A DNA stretch of 64,000 nucleotides from Clostridiaceae bacterium (GCA_012840075.1 DUMC01000020.1:1-64000); one strand, 5' to 3'; counted from the first letter of the stretch, positions 38,338 through 48,250 are shown. Notes: generated from the sequence alone by a model not told the origin. Program-made: numbers and translations.

Positions 38338-38880
38338 TTAATATTTATTGAAACTGTAGACCTCTTCTAAAGGTCTTCTTACCTTTTTACGTATCTCGGT
38401 GTTTTCTGGATATCCAAGAGAAATTAATAAACCAATCTTTTTATTTTTGGGTATATTGAGGAGTTCTTTTATGGGTTGTTCATTGAACCAACCCAATATG
38501 CATGTTCCAAGACCTAATTCTGCAGCTTGAAGACAAATGTGCTCAGCTGCTATGCCAAGGTCGATATGCGCATAATCCATATCCTTTATCTTGCTTCCTA
38601 AAGCTGCGGAGATATTTGGTTTTTCCATAACTAAAACAAGGATTACAGGTGCGGTATGCACAAATTTGTTAAACTGCACAACACTTCCATAAGTTTCACG
38701 AGCAACTTTTTCTTTTAATTCTGGATCATTCACAATAACTACTCTCCACGGTTGTGAATTGCATGCTGAAGGTGCAAGCCTGGCAGCTTCGATACATTGT
38801 ATAATTTTTTCAGGTTCTACAGGTTTGTTGGAATATTTTCTTACGCTTTGCCTTATTTTAACTAATTCCGCAAAATCCAT
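38338..38880 (-). CDS. Nitroreductase-family flavoprotein
   Basis: The 180-residue protein is a compact nitroreductase-fold enzyme that binds FMN and uses NAD(P)H. Visible motifs are KIRQSVRKYSNKPVE, APSACNSQPWRVVIVND for FMN and substrate contacts, and GIAAEHICLQAAELGLGTC with a C-terminal GYPENTEIRKKVRRPLEEV. The natural substrate is unknown; related enzymes reduce quinones, nitro compounds or flavins. GGTGGGGTGATC lies before the ATG. It is convergent with the SDR gene and transcribed alone. Confidence 0.92.
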   Translation of the reverse strand: MDFAELVKIRQSVRKYSNKPVEPEKIIQCIEAARLAPSACNSQPWRVVIVNDPELKEKVARETYGSVVQFNKFVHTAPVILVLVMEKPNISAALGSKIKDMDYAHIDLGIAAEHICLQAAELGLGTCILGWFNEQPIKELLNIPKNKKIGLLISLGYPENTEIRKKVRRPLEEVYSFNKY

Positions 38881-38910
38881 ATGATCACCCCACCGCTATA
38901 TAATTTGAGA

Positions 38911-39005
38911 CGGGAACGGGGACTTTGCTTTACTATTAATTTATGAATGATGGCAGATCAAAAACAAATAATCGGCATGAAGCAAAGAATCGAAAAACCG
39001 TCCCC
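38911..39005. repeat. Imperfect inverted-repeat element with GGGGAC ends
   Basis: CGGGAACGGGGACTTTGCTT at 38911-38930 is mirrored by AAGCAAAG (38980-38987) and ACCGTCCCC (38997-39005). The GGGGACGGT ends resemble the GGGACGGTTCTTG tandem units at 46303-46370, so both may belong to one REP-like family. Confidence 0.5.
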
Positions 39006-39064
39006 ATAATAAAATACCTCTTGTTAAATCTCTACATAAAATCACTGCAATAAAATCACCAAAA

Positions 39065-40303
39065 TCAGTCAATTTTTACGGTCCAAATAGAATTAAGTCC
39101 TAACTCCTTTGCTGCTACATATCTTTTGTAACCATCAACCAAAAGATTTGAATCTCCTCTTATGACAACAGGTTTATCAAATTTCCCATGCTTTTTGTAA
39201 TATTCTATTGTTTCTGCCAGCTTTTCCGGTCTTGGTCTTGTTCTGGCAAATGCAGCAGGTACTTTAATATCGGCTAAGGGGGTTTCACCTTCAATTCCTG
39301 TCGGTATTTTGGACTTACCTTTCTTAGCCTTAACTCTTTTGTTACTCCGGCTGTCACTGCTTGGCAATTTAACTTTTTTGATTTTAAATAGTCTGGCTTC
39401 TACAAACTCTTCACGGGACATGTCTGTTATAACTGCAGGAATTTTTTCAATATCGAGAATTTTTGCAGCAAAGTATCTGGCAGCGCCGGTGACAAGACTA
39501 TACTTGCCTCCCTCAATAGGTCTGACGGCAACCGGGATTTTGATGCTACCGTTTGATAAAATTTCTTTTAAATTAATACCAAATGTAAAATTCTGTACAT
39601 TCAGGTGAATATCTTCTGTAAGTACTATATCCTTTACGTTTATTTCGGTGACTTCTTCGGGCTTGTACCATGGAAGTCTTACAGTTATATATTCATCCTT
39701 TATCTTAGCTCCGGTTGTAAGGTTAAATGAAACTGGTACTGATTTAATATTTAAATCTTTAGCTAACAAGTAAATTTCATAACCGCTTACCAATGTCATA
39801 GTGTCTCTTTTCACAACTATAGGCTTATTAAAAGTCCCGTGTTTTTTAAAGTATTTAAAAGCTTTTACTTTAGCAGTCTTAGGTTCATTGATCTTTTCAG
39901 GTATTATTATTGATGTAATGGGAACCAAAGCTTCAGTACCGTCAGGAAGCTCTCCGGGGAATTTGAAAGAACCTGGAGAATTTTCATCTTCCACAAGCCC
40001 GTTTACGGCTTTAATGTCAATACATTGCACCGTCAAAAACGGTAATCCTTTTGAGGTTACATTTACAGTAGGTATACCGTTGATCATGTAGTATGTAGTT
40101 TTATTAACTTCCTTAGAAACCTTCTTCCATAGATTTTTTCCAATAATAACTTTACAGTATAATGAAGAAGCGGAAGAAACATGTTTGTTTGATGATGGTT
40201 GGTTTGTCGATATTCTAAAAAGTAATACAACGTCACCGGATTCAGTTGCTTTTGGTGTTTGCTCCGGAATACCTTTTACCGTGATCATTGAATTTGCCAT
40301 CAT
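39065..40303 (-). CDS. Protein with SSB-like OB-fold head and three ParB-like modules
   Basis: This roughly 412-residue protein has an unusual build. Residues to about 105 look like a single-strand-binding OB fold (ITVKGIPEQTPKATESGDVV, then LYCKVIIGKNLWKKVSKEV and a PFLTVQCIDIKAV closing strand). Then come three ParB N-terminal-like modules, each ending in the G-x-x-R/Y-x-x-A pattern: VSGYEIYLLAKDLNIKSVPV, VTGAARYFAAKILDIEKIPA and VDGYKRYVAAKELGLNSIW. A basic linker (SNKRVKAKKGKSK) separates modules two and three. No HTH such as chromosomal ParB carries is seen. The combination suggests nucleic-acid binding; the ParB fold in other proteins binds CTP or acts as a nuclease or kinase. The function is unknown. 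AGGAG precedes the clustered ATGs; 40303 gives the best spacing. Monocistronic. Confidence 0.75.
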   Translation of the reverse strand: MMANSMITVKGIPEQTPKATESGDVVLLFRISTNQPSSNKHVSSASSLYCKVIIGKNLWKKVSKEVNKTTYYMINGIPTVNVTSKGLPFLTVQCIDIKAVNGLVEDENSPGSFKFPGELPDGTEALVPITSIIIPEKINEPKTAKVKAFKYFKKHGTFNKPIVVKRDTMTLVSGYEIYLLAKDLNIKSVPVSFNLTTGAKIKDEYITVRLPWYKPEEVTEINVKDIVLTEDIHLNVQNFTFGINLKEILSNGSIKIPVAVRPIEGGKYSLVTGAARYFAAKILDIEKIPAVITDMSREEFVEARLFKIKKVKLPSSDSRSNKRVKAKKGKSKIPTGIEGETPLADIKVPAAFARTRPRPEKLAETIEYYKKHGKFDKPVVIRGDSNLLVDGYKRYVAAKELGLNSIWTVKID

Positions 40304-40588
40304 ATTCATCTGCTCCTAAAAATTTATTTTATTGTTTATTTTTATTATTAACCAAGGTTACCTTGATTATAAAACGTATTTTTTCTCACATATTATATAT
40401 TACACAATTTTATTTAACTTTACAAATATAAAAATTTTTGTTTGGATATATTTATGAAGATCCACCAGAATAGCCTTTACATTTATTTACAAAATTCAAT
40501 GAAAATATAGTAAACACTTTTTTCATAATAAAAAATAATAAGAATTATGAATAAAGAATTACAATTCTATAAGACAGGTGTAGCATTA

Positions 40589-41716
40589 ATGGGCTTAGAA
40601 TTGATTAACTTGGAAAGCGTGCTGTTAAAACATTATGAGCTTTATCCTGAAATGCAAATTCAGGATATGGTTAAGCTGATATATCAAAATGAATTCGGGT
40701 GAGGACACCTAATCAAGGATAAAGAAGACAGCTTAAAGAAGCTGAAGGAAGAGTACTGTTCTCTAGGGGAGTATCATCTATTTAATCAATTATTTGTTGA
40801 TATAGGCAATAATTTATGCAGATTAGATCTTAAAGTGCTTAAAAGATTGATGGATGGAAACATCTGTTGCATTGACCTGGCAACGATAAATACCTTTTTT
40901 GTAAACACATCCAATTCATTTTCCGGTAGCATTCAAAGGTTTGAAGAAAAACTTGAAATATTAAAGCAGTGCTGTAAGAGGAAAATGCTTCCTTATCCTG
41001 AAACTGAGGTTGAAGATTATCTCAAGGAATATAAAGAAAGGGGATATCCTCCTGTAAGCCACAGCGAAGTGTACCGCTTAACCTATTCACCTTCTTACAG
41101 GATTGTTGATGCCAGGTATCAGGATTTTTTTGAAATTTTCTGCAGGATTGATGCTTTGATGAAATCGAAAGATAGAGTAATTGTGGCCATAGATGGAAAC
41201 TGTGCTTCGGGAAAAAGTACATTGGCTGCTTTTGTCGCTGATGTATATAATGATTGCAATATTTTTCATATGGATGACTTCTTTTTAACACCTGAGCTAA
41301 GAACGGAAGAGAGAATGAAGGAAGTCGGAGGCAACGTGGATTATGTGCGTTTTAAAGAAGAAGTGATAGAAGGGTTAAAGAGCGGCAAAGAGTTTTGCTA
41401 TTGCCGGTACGACTGCCAACGGGAAACTTTTCATGAACCGATAAAAGTGGTTCCCAAAAAACTTAATATAATAGAAGGCAGTTACAGCATGCATCCTACT
41501 CTGAGAGAAAACTACGACCTGAAAATATTCCTCCATCTGGAACCGGAAGAACAAAGCAGAAGAATTTTAGAAAGGAACGGACCCAAAATGCACAGAATTT
41601 TTATTAATTTATGGATACCATTGGAAAACAGGTATTTTTCAGAAATGAAGATTAAGGAACAGTGTGATTTGGTATATAATATGTATCCATTGTCTACACT
41701 CCATACGCATAGCTAG
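40589..41716 (+). pseudogene. Uridine-kinase-like (P-loop) protein gene with an in-frame TGA
   Basis: From an ATG at 40589, with ACAGGTG eight bases ahead, one frame runs to 41716 and is broken only by TGA at 40700-40702 (codon 38, between NEFG and GHLIKDK). The codons on both sides read as one protein, so the ORF-track version starting at GTG 40835 is incomplete. The C-terminal half, from about codon 190, is a P-loop kinase of the uridine kinase/phosphoribulokinase group: VVAIDGNCASGKSTLAAF for the P-loop, FHMDDFFLTPEL for the substrate loop, and a FLHLEPEEQSRRIL lid region. The N-terminal 180 residues are a helical extension. Nonsense mutation is the simplest reading; selenocysteine is discussed under findings. 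Confidence 0.7.
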
Positions 41717-42247
41717 CTTATCTTTGAAAGTTAACTTCAGTTGAATTTAAAATAAACTTAAGTCAATTTGGAGGTGTTATAATAACTCCACTTATACCTT
41801 CATACGAGTATTTCGTGAGTATTTTTTCATATAAAATAAATACACTCGGACAAACGGATAATTTAAGTATTTTGCATAATAAGTACAATAATATTATAAT
41901 TATAACTAAAGTTATAACTAAAAAAGATGCCTAGACAATAAAATGTGAAAAAATATAATTATAAATTAAATAATATGATTATGAATTAGACAAGTGTAAT
42001 GCTATAATTATTATAAGAATCAATAGACAGCAATTAGATTTGCAGCCTCAAAATTGCTAAATGATTGATTTTAGTATTAATTAACTGTTTAATTAGTATT
42101 AATAACTGTTTAATTTTATATTAAAATTAAAGCCATAAGGCATTTTATATTAAATCTAAATATATACAATAACAAAAAGATTATAAGTATAATAGCGAAT
42201 TAAGTATAAAATAAGTATAAAAAAGATAAGAATGAGAGGTACTTTTT
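41717..42247. other. Long AT-rich intergenic region before purL
   Basis: These 531 bases contain no supported gene. They hold a small hairpin (GGAGGTGTTATAATAACTCC, with an embedded TGTTATAAT extended -10 at 41775-41783) and near-repeats such as TAACTGTTTAATT (two copies near 42080-42115). No purine riboswitch or PurR box could be recognised, although purL control would be expected here. Confidence 0.45.
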
Positions 42248-45200
42248 ATGCAAAGCCGTGTTAGAAGAATATTTGTAGAGAAGAAAAAAGGGTTTGATAT
42301 AGAAGGTCAAGGACTTTATAACGACTTAAAATATAACCTTGGTATCAAGGGACTTACTAATGTAAGGATTGTAAACAGATATGACTTGGAAGGTGTTTCA
42401 GATGAAGAATATGATCTTTCCAGAAATACAATATTTGCAGAACTGCCGGTTGATATAGCATATGACGAGGTTTATCCCCTAAAAGAGGGAGAGAGGGTAT
42501 TTGCAATTGAGTATCTTCCGGGACAATACGACCAGAGGGCGGATTTTGCATCCCAGTGCATACAGATGCTTACAAGAGGGGAAAGACCTATATGCAGAAC
42601 AGCAAAGCTTATTGTATTGGAAGGTGAAATTTCCGATGAGGAGTTTGAAAGAATAAAAAATTATTGTATAAATCCTATAGAAACAAGGGAAGCTTCATTA
42701 GAAAAACCTTTAACATTAGAAACTGAACTTGTTGCGCCGGAAGATATTAAAACCGTCGATGGGTTTATTTCAATGAGTGATGATGAACTAAAGACCCTGC
42801 TGGAAGAGATGGGGCTTGCTATGTCCTTTGAAGACCTTATTGTCTGCAGGGATTATTTTAGAAATACTGAGAAAAGAGATCCTACAATTACGGAAATCAG
42901 GATGATTGACACATACTGGTCCGACCATTGCAGGCACACCACTTTTCTTACGGAGATAGATGAAATTAAAATCGGAGACAGTGATTACGATTATTTGCAA
43001 ATTTGTAGCGTGAAAGATAATGCAGATGAGTTAAATCAAGATAAAAATAATGAATTAAATGAAATAAGCTTAGCTCAGCCTATAAGAGAAGCTCTTGAAG
43101 CTTACCTGAAATCAAGGAAATTCATATATGAGGATGCCGGCAAAGAAAAACCTGTTTCTCTTATGGATATAGGAACTATAGTGGCAAAAGAGTTAAAAAA
43201 GAAAAAAATATTGGATAACTTAGATGAATCTGATGAAATTAATGCTTGTAGCATCGTAGTTAAAGCTGATGTAAACGGTAGGGAAGAAGAATGGCTTGTA
43301 ATGTTTAAAAATGAAACCCATAATCATCCTACGGAAATTGAACCTTTTGGCGGAGCTGCTACATGTTTGGGAGGAGCTATAAGGGATCCCTTGTCAGGCA
43401 GATCATATGTTTACCAAGCCATGAGAATTACGGGAAGCGGAGATCCTAGAACTCCCATTGAGAATACTCTTCCGGGAAAGCTTCCGCAAAGGAAAATAAC
43501 AACAGGTGCGGCAGCAGGATACAGTTCTTACGGAAACCAGGTAGGAGTTGCAACAGGGCAGGTTGTGGAAATCTACGATGAAGATTATGTAGCTAAAAGA
43601 ATGGAACTAGGAGCTGTTATAGGAGCTGCTCCAAAGAACAATGTAATACGTGAAAAACCTGCACCAGATGATGTGGTTATACTACTTGGGGGCAGAACCG
43701 GAAGAGATGGCATTGGCGGAGCTACGGGTTCTTCAAAAGAGCACAGCGAAGAATCTTTAATATCATGTGGTGCGGAAGTTCAAAAAGGAAATCCGCCTAC
43801 AGAAAGGAGTATCCAGAGATTATTCAGAAATCCCGATGTCAGCACAATGATTAAAAAGTGTAATGATTTTGGAGCGGGTGGAGTAACCGTTGCAATAGGC
43901 GAACTGGCAGATGGCCTTGATATAAATCTTGATGCAATACCAAAGAAATATGAAGGGTTAGACGGTACTGAACTTGCCCTCTCAGAATCACAGGAAAGAA
44001 TGGCAGTTGTGGTATCTCCGGAGAACATTAAAAAGTTTATTGCTGCTGCTAACGAAGAAAACCTGGAGGCTACTCCTGTGGCAGTAGTAACGGAAAGTCC
44101 AGAATTGAAGCTTAGATGGAGAGGAAAAGTAATTGCCAGACTTAAGAGAGAGTTTCTAAACAGCAGCGGGGCTAAAAGAAGGAGTTCAGCATATATTACA
44201 TTACCTGATCCGGATAAAAACTTTTTCAAAAATTATTATTGTGAAATATTAAAACAAGACGATAAACAAAAAACAAATATTACAAAAAGTGCATCTTATA
44301 CTGCTGACGATGCCATAAAATCAGCATGGCTTAACAATCTTAGAAGACTTAACGTATGCAGCCAGAAAGGCCTTGTGGAAATGTTCGACAGCACAATAGG
44401 TGCAGGGACCGTATTATTACCTTTTGGAGGCAAATACCAGTTGACTCCTTCCGAAGGAATGGTTGCCAAATTACCTGTATTAGATGGAGACACATCTACC
44501 GGTACAATCATGACCTTTGGATATAACCCGAAACTTGCTAAATGGAGTCCTTTTCACGGGGCAGTATATGCCATAATTGAGGCTGTTACTAAGGTAGTAG
44601 CAATAGGTGGAGATTATAAGTCAATTAGACTCAGCCTGCAAGAATATTTTGAAAGACTAGGCAAAGATCCGAAAAGATGGGGAAAACCTGTTGCTGCTTT
44701 ATTAGGAGCATATTACGCTCAGAAAAAGCTGGAACTGGCTGCTATCGGTGGTAAAGACAGTATGTCAGGTACATTTTCATATAAAAACGAAAAAGGCGAA
44801 ACAATAGAACTCAATGTACCTCCAACAGTGGTAGCTTTTGCGGTAAGTCCTGTCAACGTTAATTATGTAGTATCTTCAGAGTTTAAGGAACCCGGAAGTA
44901 CGGTTGTTATGCTTCCTCTAAACAGAGACGAAAATGAGATGCCTGATTTTGAACAGTTAAAAGATAATTATATCAGGGTTCATGAACTGATTAAAAGCGG
45001 AAAAATCCTGGCTTCTTTTACGGTAAAGACGGGAGGAATCGCAGAAGCAATAAGCAAAATGTGTTTTGGAAATATGTTGGGATTTGTATTCAATAAGCCG
45101 TTAACTATTGAAGAGCTCTTAAGACCCGATTACGGAACCATAATCTTGGAAATACCGGGATGTGAAAAGCCTGAAGAACTGTTTAATGACTTAAAGTATG

Positions 45201-46297
45201 TCGTATTAGGACAAACTCAGGAAAAACCTGAGATTAGTGTGAATAATATAGCGATAAGCCTTGATGAAGCTTTGGATAATTGGAAGGAACCACTTGAAAA
45301 AATCTTTCCTACAAAGGTAACAGTTGCTGATGCAGAAGCTGCAAGTGATGTTTTTGGTGCGAATGTAGGTTCTAAAGGTAAGAACTTTTCTCAAGATCTC
45401 GGTTTTGGTAAAGAAGACTTAAATGTTAAAATTGACAAAAATGCTGTTAATAAAGCTATAGCTAACAGAAAAAAAGTAAGCAAAGGAATAAAAATAGCAA
45501 GACCAAGAGTATTTATACCTGTGTTCCCGGGAACAAACTGCGAGTATGATACCAAAAAGGCATTTGAAAGAGCAGGTGCAATTGTTGATATATTTCCAAT
45601 ACGCAATCTTACTTCCAAGGATATAGAAGAATCCATAGAAATAATGGTTGATAAAATCAACAACTCACAGATAATCGTTATACCCGGTGGTTTCAGCGGA
45701 GGAGATGAACCGGGCGGTTCAGGAAAGTTTATTGCAACAGCATTTAGGAATCCACAGATTAAAGATGCCGTTACCCGTTTCTTAAAGGAAAGGGACGGCC
45801 TCATGTTGGGAATATGCAATGGATTCCAGGCACTGGTAAAACTGGGATTAGTTCCTTACGGGGAAATAAGGGACATGGATGAAAACAGCCCGACTCTTAC
45901 CTTTAACACAATAGGCCGCCATGTATCCCGCATGGTTAATACGAAAGTAGTTTCAACACTTTCACCTTGGCTGTCCAATGTAAAAGTCGGTGATATACAG
46001 ACAATCGCGATTTCACACGGAGAAGGAAGATTTGTAGCATCCAAGGAAGACCTTGAATGGATGCAGAAAAACGGACAAATTGCAACTCAGTATGTTGACT
46101 TTGAAGGTAACCCCACTTATGACATCAGATATAACCCGAACGGTTCAATCATGGCTGTTGAGGGAATAACCAGCCCCGACGGAAGAGTCTTCGGTAAAAT
46201 GGGACACTCGGAAAGAATCGGCACAAACGTAGCCAAAAACGTCCCAGGAGAAAAAGACCAAAAACTTTTCGAAGCGGGAGTAAGCTATTTTGGATAG
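42248..46297 (+). CDS. purL: Phosphoribosylformylglycinamidine synthase, single-chain form
   Basis: The 1349-residue enzyme converts FGAR to FGAM with glutamine and ATP, the fourth step of purine synthesis. It is the long single-chain type, with FGAM synthase domains first and a glutaminase domain at the end. Visible motifs include YWSDHCRHTTF near residue 225, FKNETHNHPTEIEPFGGAAT near 355, the DFGAGGVTVAIGELADG region, and IGGKDSMSGTF. The glutaminase part starts at RVFIPVFPGTNCEYDT, with nucleophile Cys in LMLGICNGFQALVK and a closing GHSERIGTN. It is longer than most clostridial relatives because of polar inserts such as NADELNQDKNNELNE. AGAGGT precedes the ATG. No other pur gene is adjacent. 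Confidence 0.96.
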   Translation: MQSRVRRIFVEKKKGFDIEGQGLYNDLKYNLGIKGLTNVRIVNRYDLEGVSDEEYDLSRNTIFAELPVDIAYDEVYPLKEGERVFAIEYLPGQYDQRADFASQCIQMLTRGERPICRTAKLIVLEGEISDEEFERIKNYCINPIETREASLEKPLTLETELVAPEDIKTVDGFISMSDDELKTLLEEMGLAMSFEDLIVCRDYFRNTEKRDPTITEIRMIDTYWSDHCRHTTFLTEIDEIKIGDSDYDYLQICSVKDNADELNQDKNNELNEISLAQPIREALEAYLKSRKFIYEDAGKEKPVSLMDIGTIVAKELKKKKILDNLDESDEINACSIVVKADVNGREEEWLVMFKNETHNHPTEIEPFGGAATCLGGAIRDPLSGRSYVYQAMRITGSGDPRTPIENTLPGKLPQRKITTGAAAGYSSYGNQVGVATGQVVEIYDEDYVAKRMELGAVIGAAPKNNVIREKPAPDDVVILLGGRTGRDGIGGATGSSKEHSEESLISCGAEVQKGNPPTERSIQRLFRNPDVSTMIKKCNDFGAGGVTVAIGELADGLDINLDAIPKKYEGLDGTELALSESQERMAVVVSPENIKKFIAAANEENLEATPVAVVTESPELKLRWRGKVIARLKREFLNSSGAKRRSSAYITLPDPDKNFFKNYYCEILKQDDKQKTNITKSASYTADDAIKSAWLNNLRRLNVCSQKGLVEMFDSTIGAGTVLLPFGGKYQLTPSEGMVAKLPVLDGDTSTGTIMTFGYNPKLAKWSPFHGAVYAIIEAVTKVVAIGGDYKSIRLSLQEYFERLGKDPKRWGKPVAALLGAYYAQKKLELAAIGGKDSMSGTFSYKNEKGETIELNVPPTVVAFAVSPVNVNYVVSSEFKEPGSTVVMLPLNRDENEMPDFEQLKDNYIRVHELIKSGKILASFTVKTGGIAEAISKMCFGNMLGFVFNKPLTIEELLRPDYGTIILEIPGCEKPEELFNDLKYVVLGQTQEKPEISVNNIAISLDEALDNWKEPLEKIFPTKVTVADAEAASDVFGANVGSKGKNFSQDLGFGKEDLNVKIDKNAVNKAIANRKKVSKGIKIARPRVFIPVFPGTNCEYDTKKAFERAGAIVDIFPIRNLTSKDIEESIEIMVDKINNSQIIVIPGGFSGGDEPGGSGKFIATAFRNPQIKDAVTRFLKERDGLMLGICNGFQALVKLGLVPYGEIRDMDENSPTLTFNTIGRHVSRMVNTKVVSTLSPWLSNVKVGDIQTIAISHGEGRFVASKEDLEWMQKNGQIATQYVDFEGNPTYDIRYNPNGSIMAVEGITSPDGRVFGKMGHSERIGTNVAKNVPGEKDQKLFEAGVSYFG

Positions 46298-46302
46298 ACA
46301 TA

Positions 46303-46370
46303 GACAGGGGGACGGTTCTTGTTGAGACAGAGGGACGGTTCTTGTGAGACAGAGGGACGGTTCTTGTGTC
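46303..46370. repeat. Three tandem units of a GGGACGGTTCTTG repeat
   Basis: Units of 22-23 bases, each GACAG(A/G)GGGACGGTTCTTGT plus two or three bases, lie head to tail right after purL. Short GGGACGG elements of this kind occur in many clostridial genomes as REP-like DNA. Confidence 0.8.
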
Positions 46371-46483
46371 TAACATCAAAACTAACATTAAAGCACAAGG
46401 CCGTCTCTCATACTTACCGTGTCCTCTCTCTCGTTTACCACCTTTAGCCTTGCACTTAGCTAAGAGAAAGAAGGTATGTTTTC

Positions 46484-48106
46484 ATGCTTGATTACCTAAT
46501 TAAAAATGCAAAAATAGTTGATGGCACAGGAAACGCACCATACATTGGTCATGTTGGGATAAAAGATGATGTTATTAGCTTTATAACGGACAGAGAAGAG
46601 GAAAATTCTTCCTACCCAGCTGCTTGTACTGTTATAGATGCCAGAGGTAAGTACCTTACTCCAGGGTTTATTGATATTCACAGGCATTGTGACTTGAAAG
46701 TCCTAGAGCCTGACTTTGGAATTCTTGAGCTAAAGCAGGGAATAACAACAACTATAGGTGGAAATTGCGGTATATCTGCTGCACCTTCTTCCAAAAAACA
46801 TTTTCAAGAATTGAATAATTATGTGGAACCTTTGCTAGGAAGAAACAAAAGCAATTATATATTTGAAACTTACGGTCAATACATTTCTAAGATCAAGAAC
46901 GTAAAAAAGAATAGCCTTAAGCTTAATTATGGAGGGCTTGTCGGAAACGGGACCGTAAGAATTGCTGTTAAAGGTTTTGACCACACACCTTTAAGACCGG
47001 ATGAAATGAATAGAGTTAAGGTATATGTAGAAGAAGCTCTTTCGTCCGGTGCAAAGGGTCTTTCAATGGGGCTTATGTATGCTCCCGAAAACTATTATAC
47101 ATTTGATGAGCTTGTCCAAATAGCTGAAGTTTTACATAAATATAATGGATTACTTACGGTACATTTAAGGGGAGAAGGAAGAAGTCTGGTATCATCAATA
47201 CACGAGGTTATAAAACTTGCAGAAAAAGCAGAAATACCGCTTCATATAAGCCATTTTAAAGCAGCCGGGAGATCAAATTGGAAAGAACAATTAACCCGAG
47301 CGATAGATATTATCAATGAATACAGAGCAAAAGGAATGGATATTACATGCGATGTTTACCCCTATAATGCAGGATCAACGTCATTATATACATTGTTACC
47401 GCCGTCACTTCTCGCCGGAGGAATGGAAGCGATGGTAGCCCAACTAAAAGAAAAATCGGTACGCCAAAAGCTGAGAAGGGATTTGGCGACGGAGCACGCT
47501 AAGTGGGACAATCTTTTGTATAAATTAGGCTGGGAGAATGTTGTAATCAGCTCAGTCAACAAGGAAGAAAACAGGGGATTCACAGGCAAAAATATAAAGG
47601 AGATTTCGGAAATGACACACAAGGATGAAATTGACTGCATATGCGATTTATTGGTCTCAGAAGCAGGAAAAGTCGGAATGGTGATATTTCACATGTCGGA
47701 GGAAGATGTTCAAACCGTTCTTCAATTGGATTACTCTATGATAATTTCGGATTCCCTTTATCCTGATACAGGCTTGCCCCATCCGAGGCTCTACGGAACT
47801 TTCCCGAGAGTATTAGAAAAATATATTAAAGAAAAAAAGATGCTTCCTATAGAAAAAGCAGTAAAAAAGATGACATTTATGCCTGCACAACGTATGAGCA
47901 TAGAGGACAGAGGATTAATCAAGGTGGGATATAAGGCTGACCTATTGTTGTTTGAACTGGAGAAAATAAGGGAAACAAGTACATATATAAATCCTATAAA
48001 CTTTGGAGAAGGGTTTGATCATGTATTTGTAAACGGCAAAATAGCAGTGAAAAACAATGAAGTAACCGGCGTTGGTTTTGGCAAGGTTTTGATGGGAGAT
48101 GATTAG
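46484..48106 (+). CDS. D-aminoacylase / N-acyl-D-amino-acid deacylase family amidohydrolase
   Basis: The 540-residue protein is an amidohydrolase-superfamily enzyme of the D-aminoacylase type. The metal-binding start is TPGFIDIHRHCDLKVLEPD, followed by KQGITTTIGGNCGISAAP; further His ligands are in LTVHLRGEG and PLHISHFKAAGRSNW. The end has the usual PAQRMSIEDRGLIKVGYKADLL. It hydrolyses N-acyl-D-amino acids or related amides in the cytoplasm. It is followed by a RidA-like gene, an arrangement consistent with amino-acid degradation in which RidA removes reactive imines. AGAAAGAAGG is a distant ribosome site, so the start is fairly but not fully certain. Confidence 0.88.
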   Translation: MLDYLIKNAKIVDGTGNAPYIGHVGIKDDVISFITDREEENSSYPAACTVIDARGKYLTPGFIDIHRHCDLKVLEPDFGILELKQGITTTIGGNCGISAAPSSKKHFQELNNYVEPLLGRNKSNYIFETYGQYISKIKNVKKNSLKLNYGGLVGNGTVRIAVKGFDHTPLRPDEMNRVKVYVEEALSSGAKGLSMGLMYAPENYYTFDELVQIAEVLHKYNGLLTVHLRGEGRSLVSSIHEVIKLAEKAEIPLHISHFKAAGRSNWKEQLTRAIDIINEYRAKGMDITCDVYPYNAGSTSLYTLLPPSLLAGGMEAMVAQLKEKSVRQKLRRDLATEHAKWDNLLYKLGWENVVISSVNKEENRGFTGKNIKEISEMTHKDEIDCICDLLVSEAGKVGMVIFHMSEEDVQTVLQLDYSMIISDSLYPDTGLPHPRLYGTFPRVLEKYIKEKKMLPIEKAVKKMTFMPAQRMSIEDRGLIKVGYKADLLLFELEKIRETSTYINPINFGEGFDHVFVNGKIAVKNNEVTGVGFGKVLMGDD

Positions 48107-48150
48107 GTCAGGCTTTGAGTGTTGAAAGTAATGGTATCAAACTTGACCCC
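48106..48150. repeat. REP-like 45-base element, second copy
   Basis: GGTCAGGCTTTGA and TCAAACTTGACCCC form imperfect ends of a 45-base element starting at the last base of the D-aminoacylase stop codon. It is related to the element at 25807-25851 read on the opposite strand. Confidence 0.65.
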
Positions 48151-48250
48151 ATAAATTTCAACAAAAAAGCAAATAATTAAAGCATGAGTCTATAAATTTA
48201 AATTCATATAAATTCAATCAAACATTAAAAGAAAGGGATGTGAAGATTAC

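Noticed and set aside
40700-40745. SECIS element after the in-frame TGA
   Set aside because: The hairpin is correctly placed but small, and the loop lacks the G expected in its first two positions; nonsense mutation is simpler.
41717-42247. Purine riboswitch or PurR box before purL
   Set aside because: Searched by eye for the conserved purine-aptamer core and the PurR box; neither was found.
43780-44229. 149-codon minus-strand ORF inside purL
   Set aside because: Shadow of a conserved PurL region; composition and lack of a ribosome site argue against coding.
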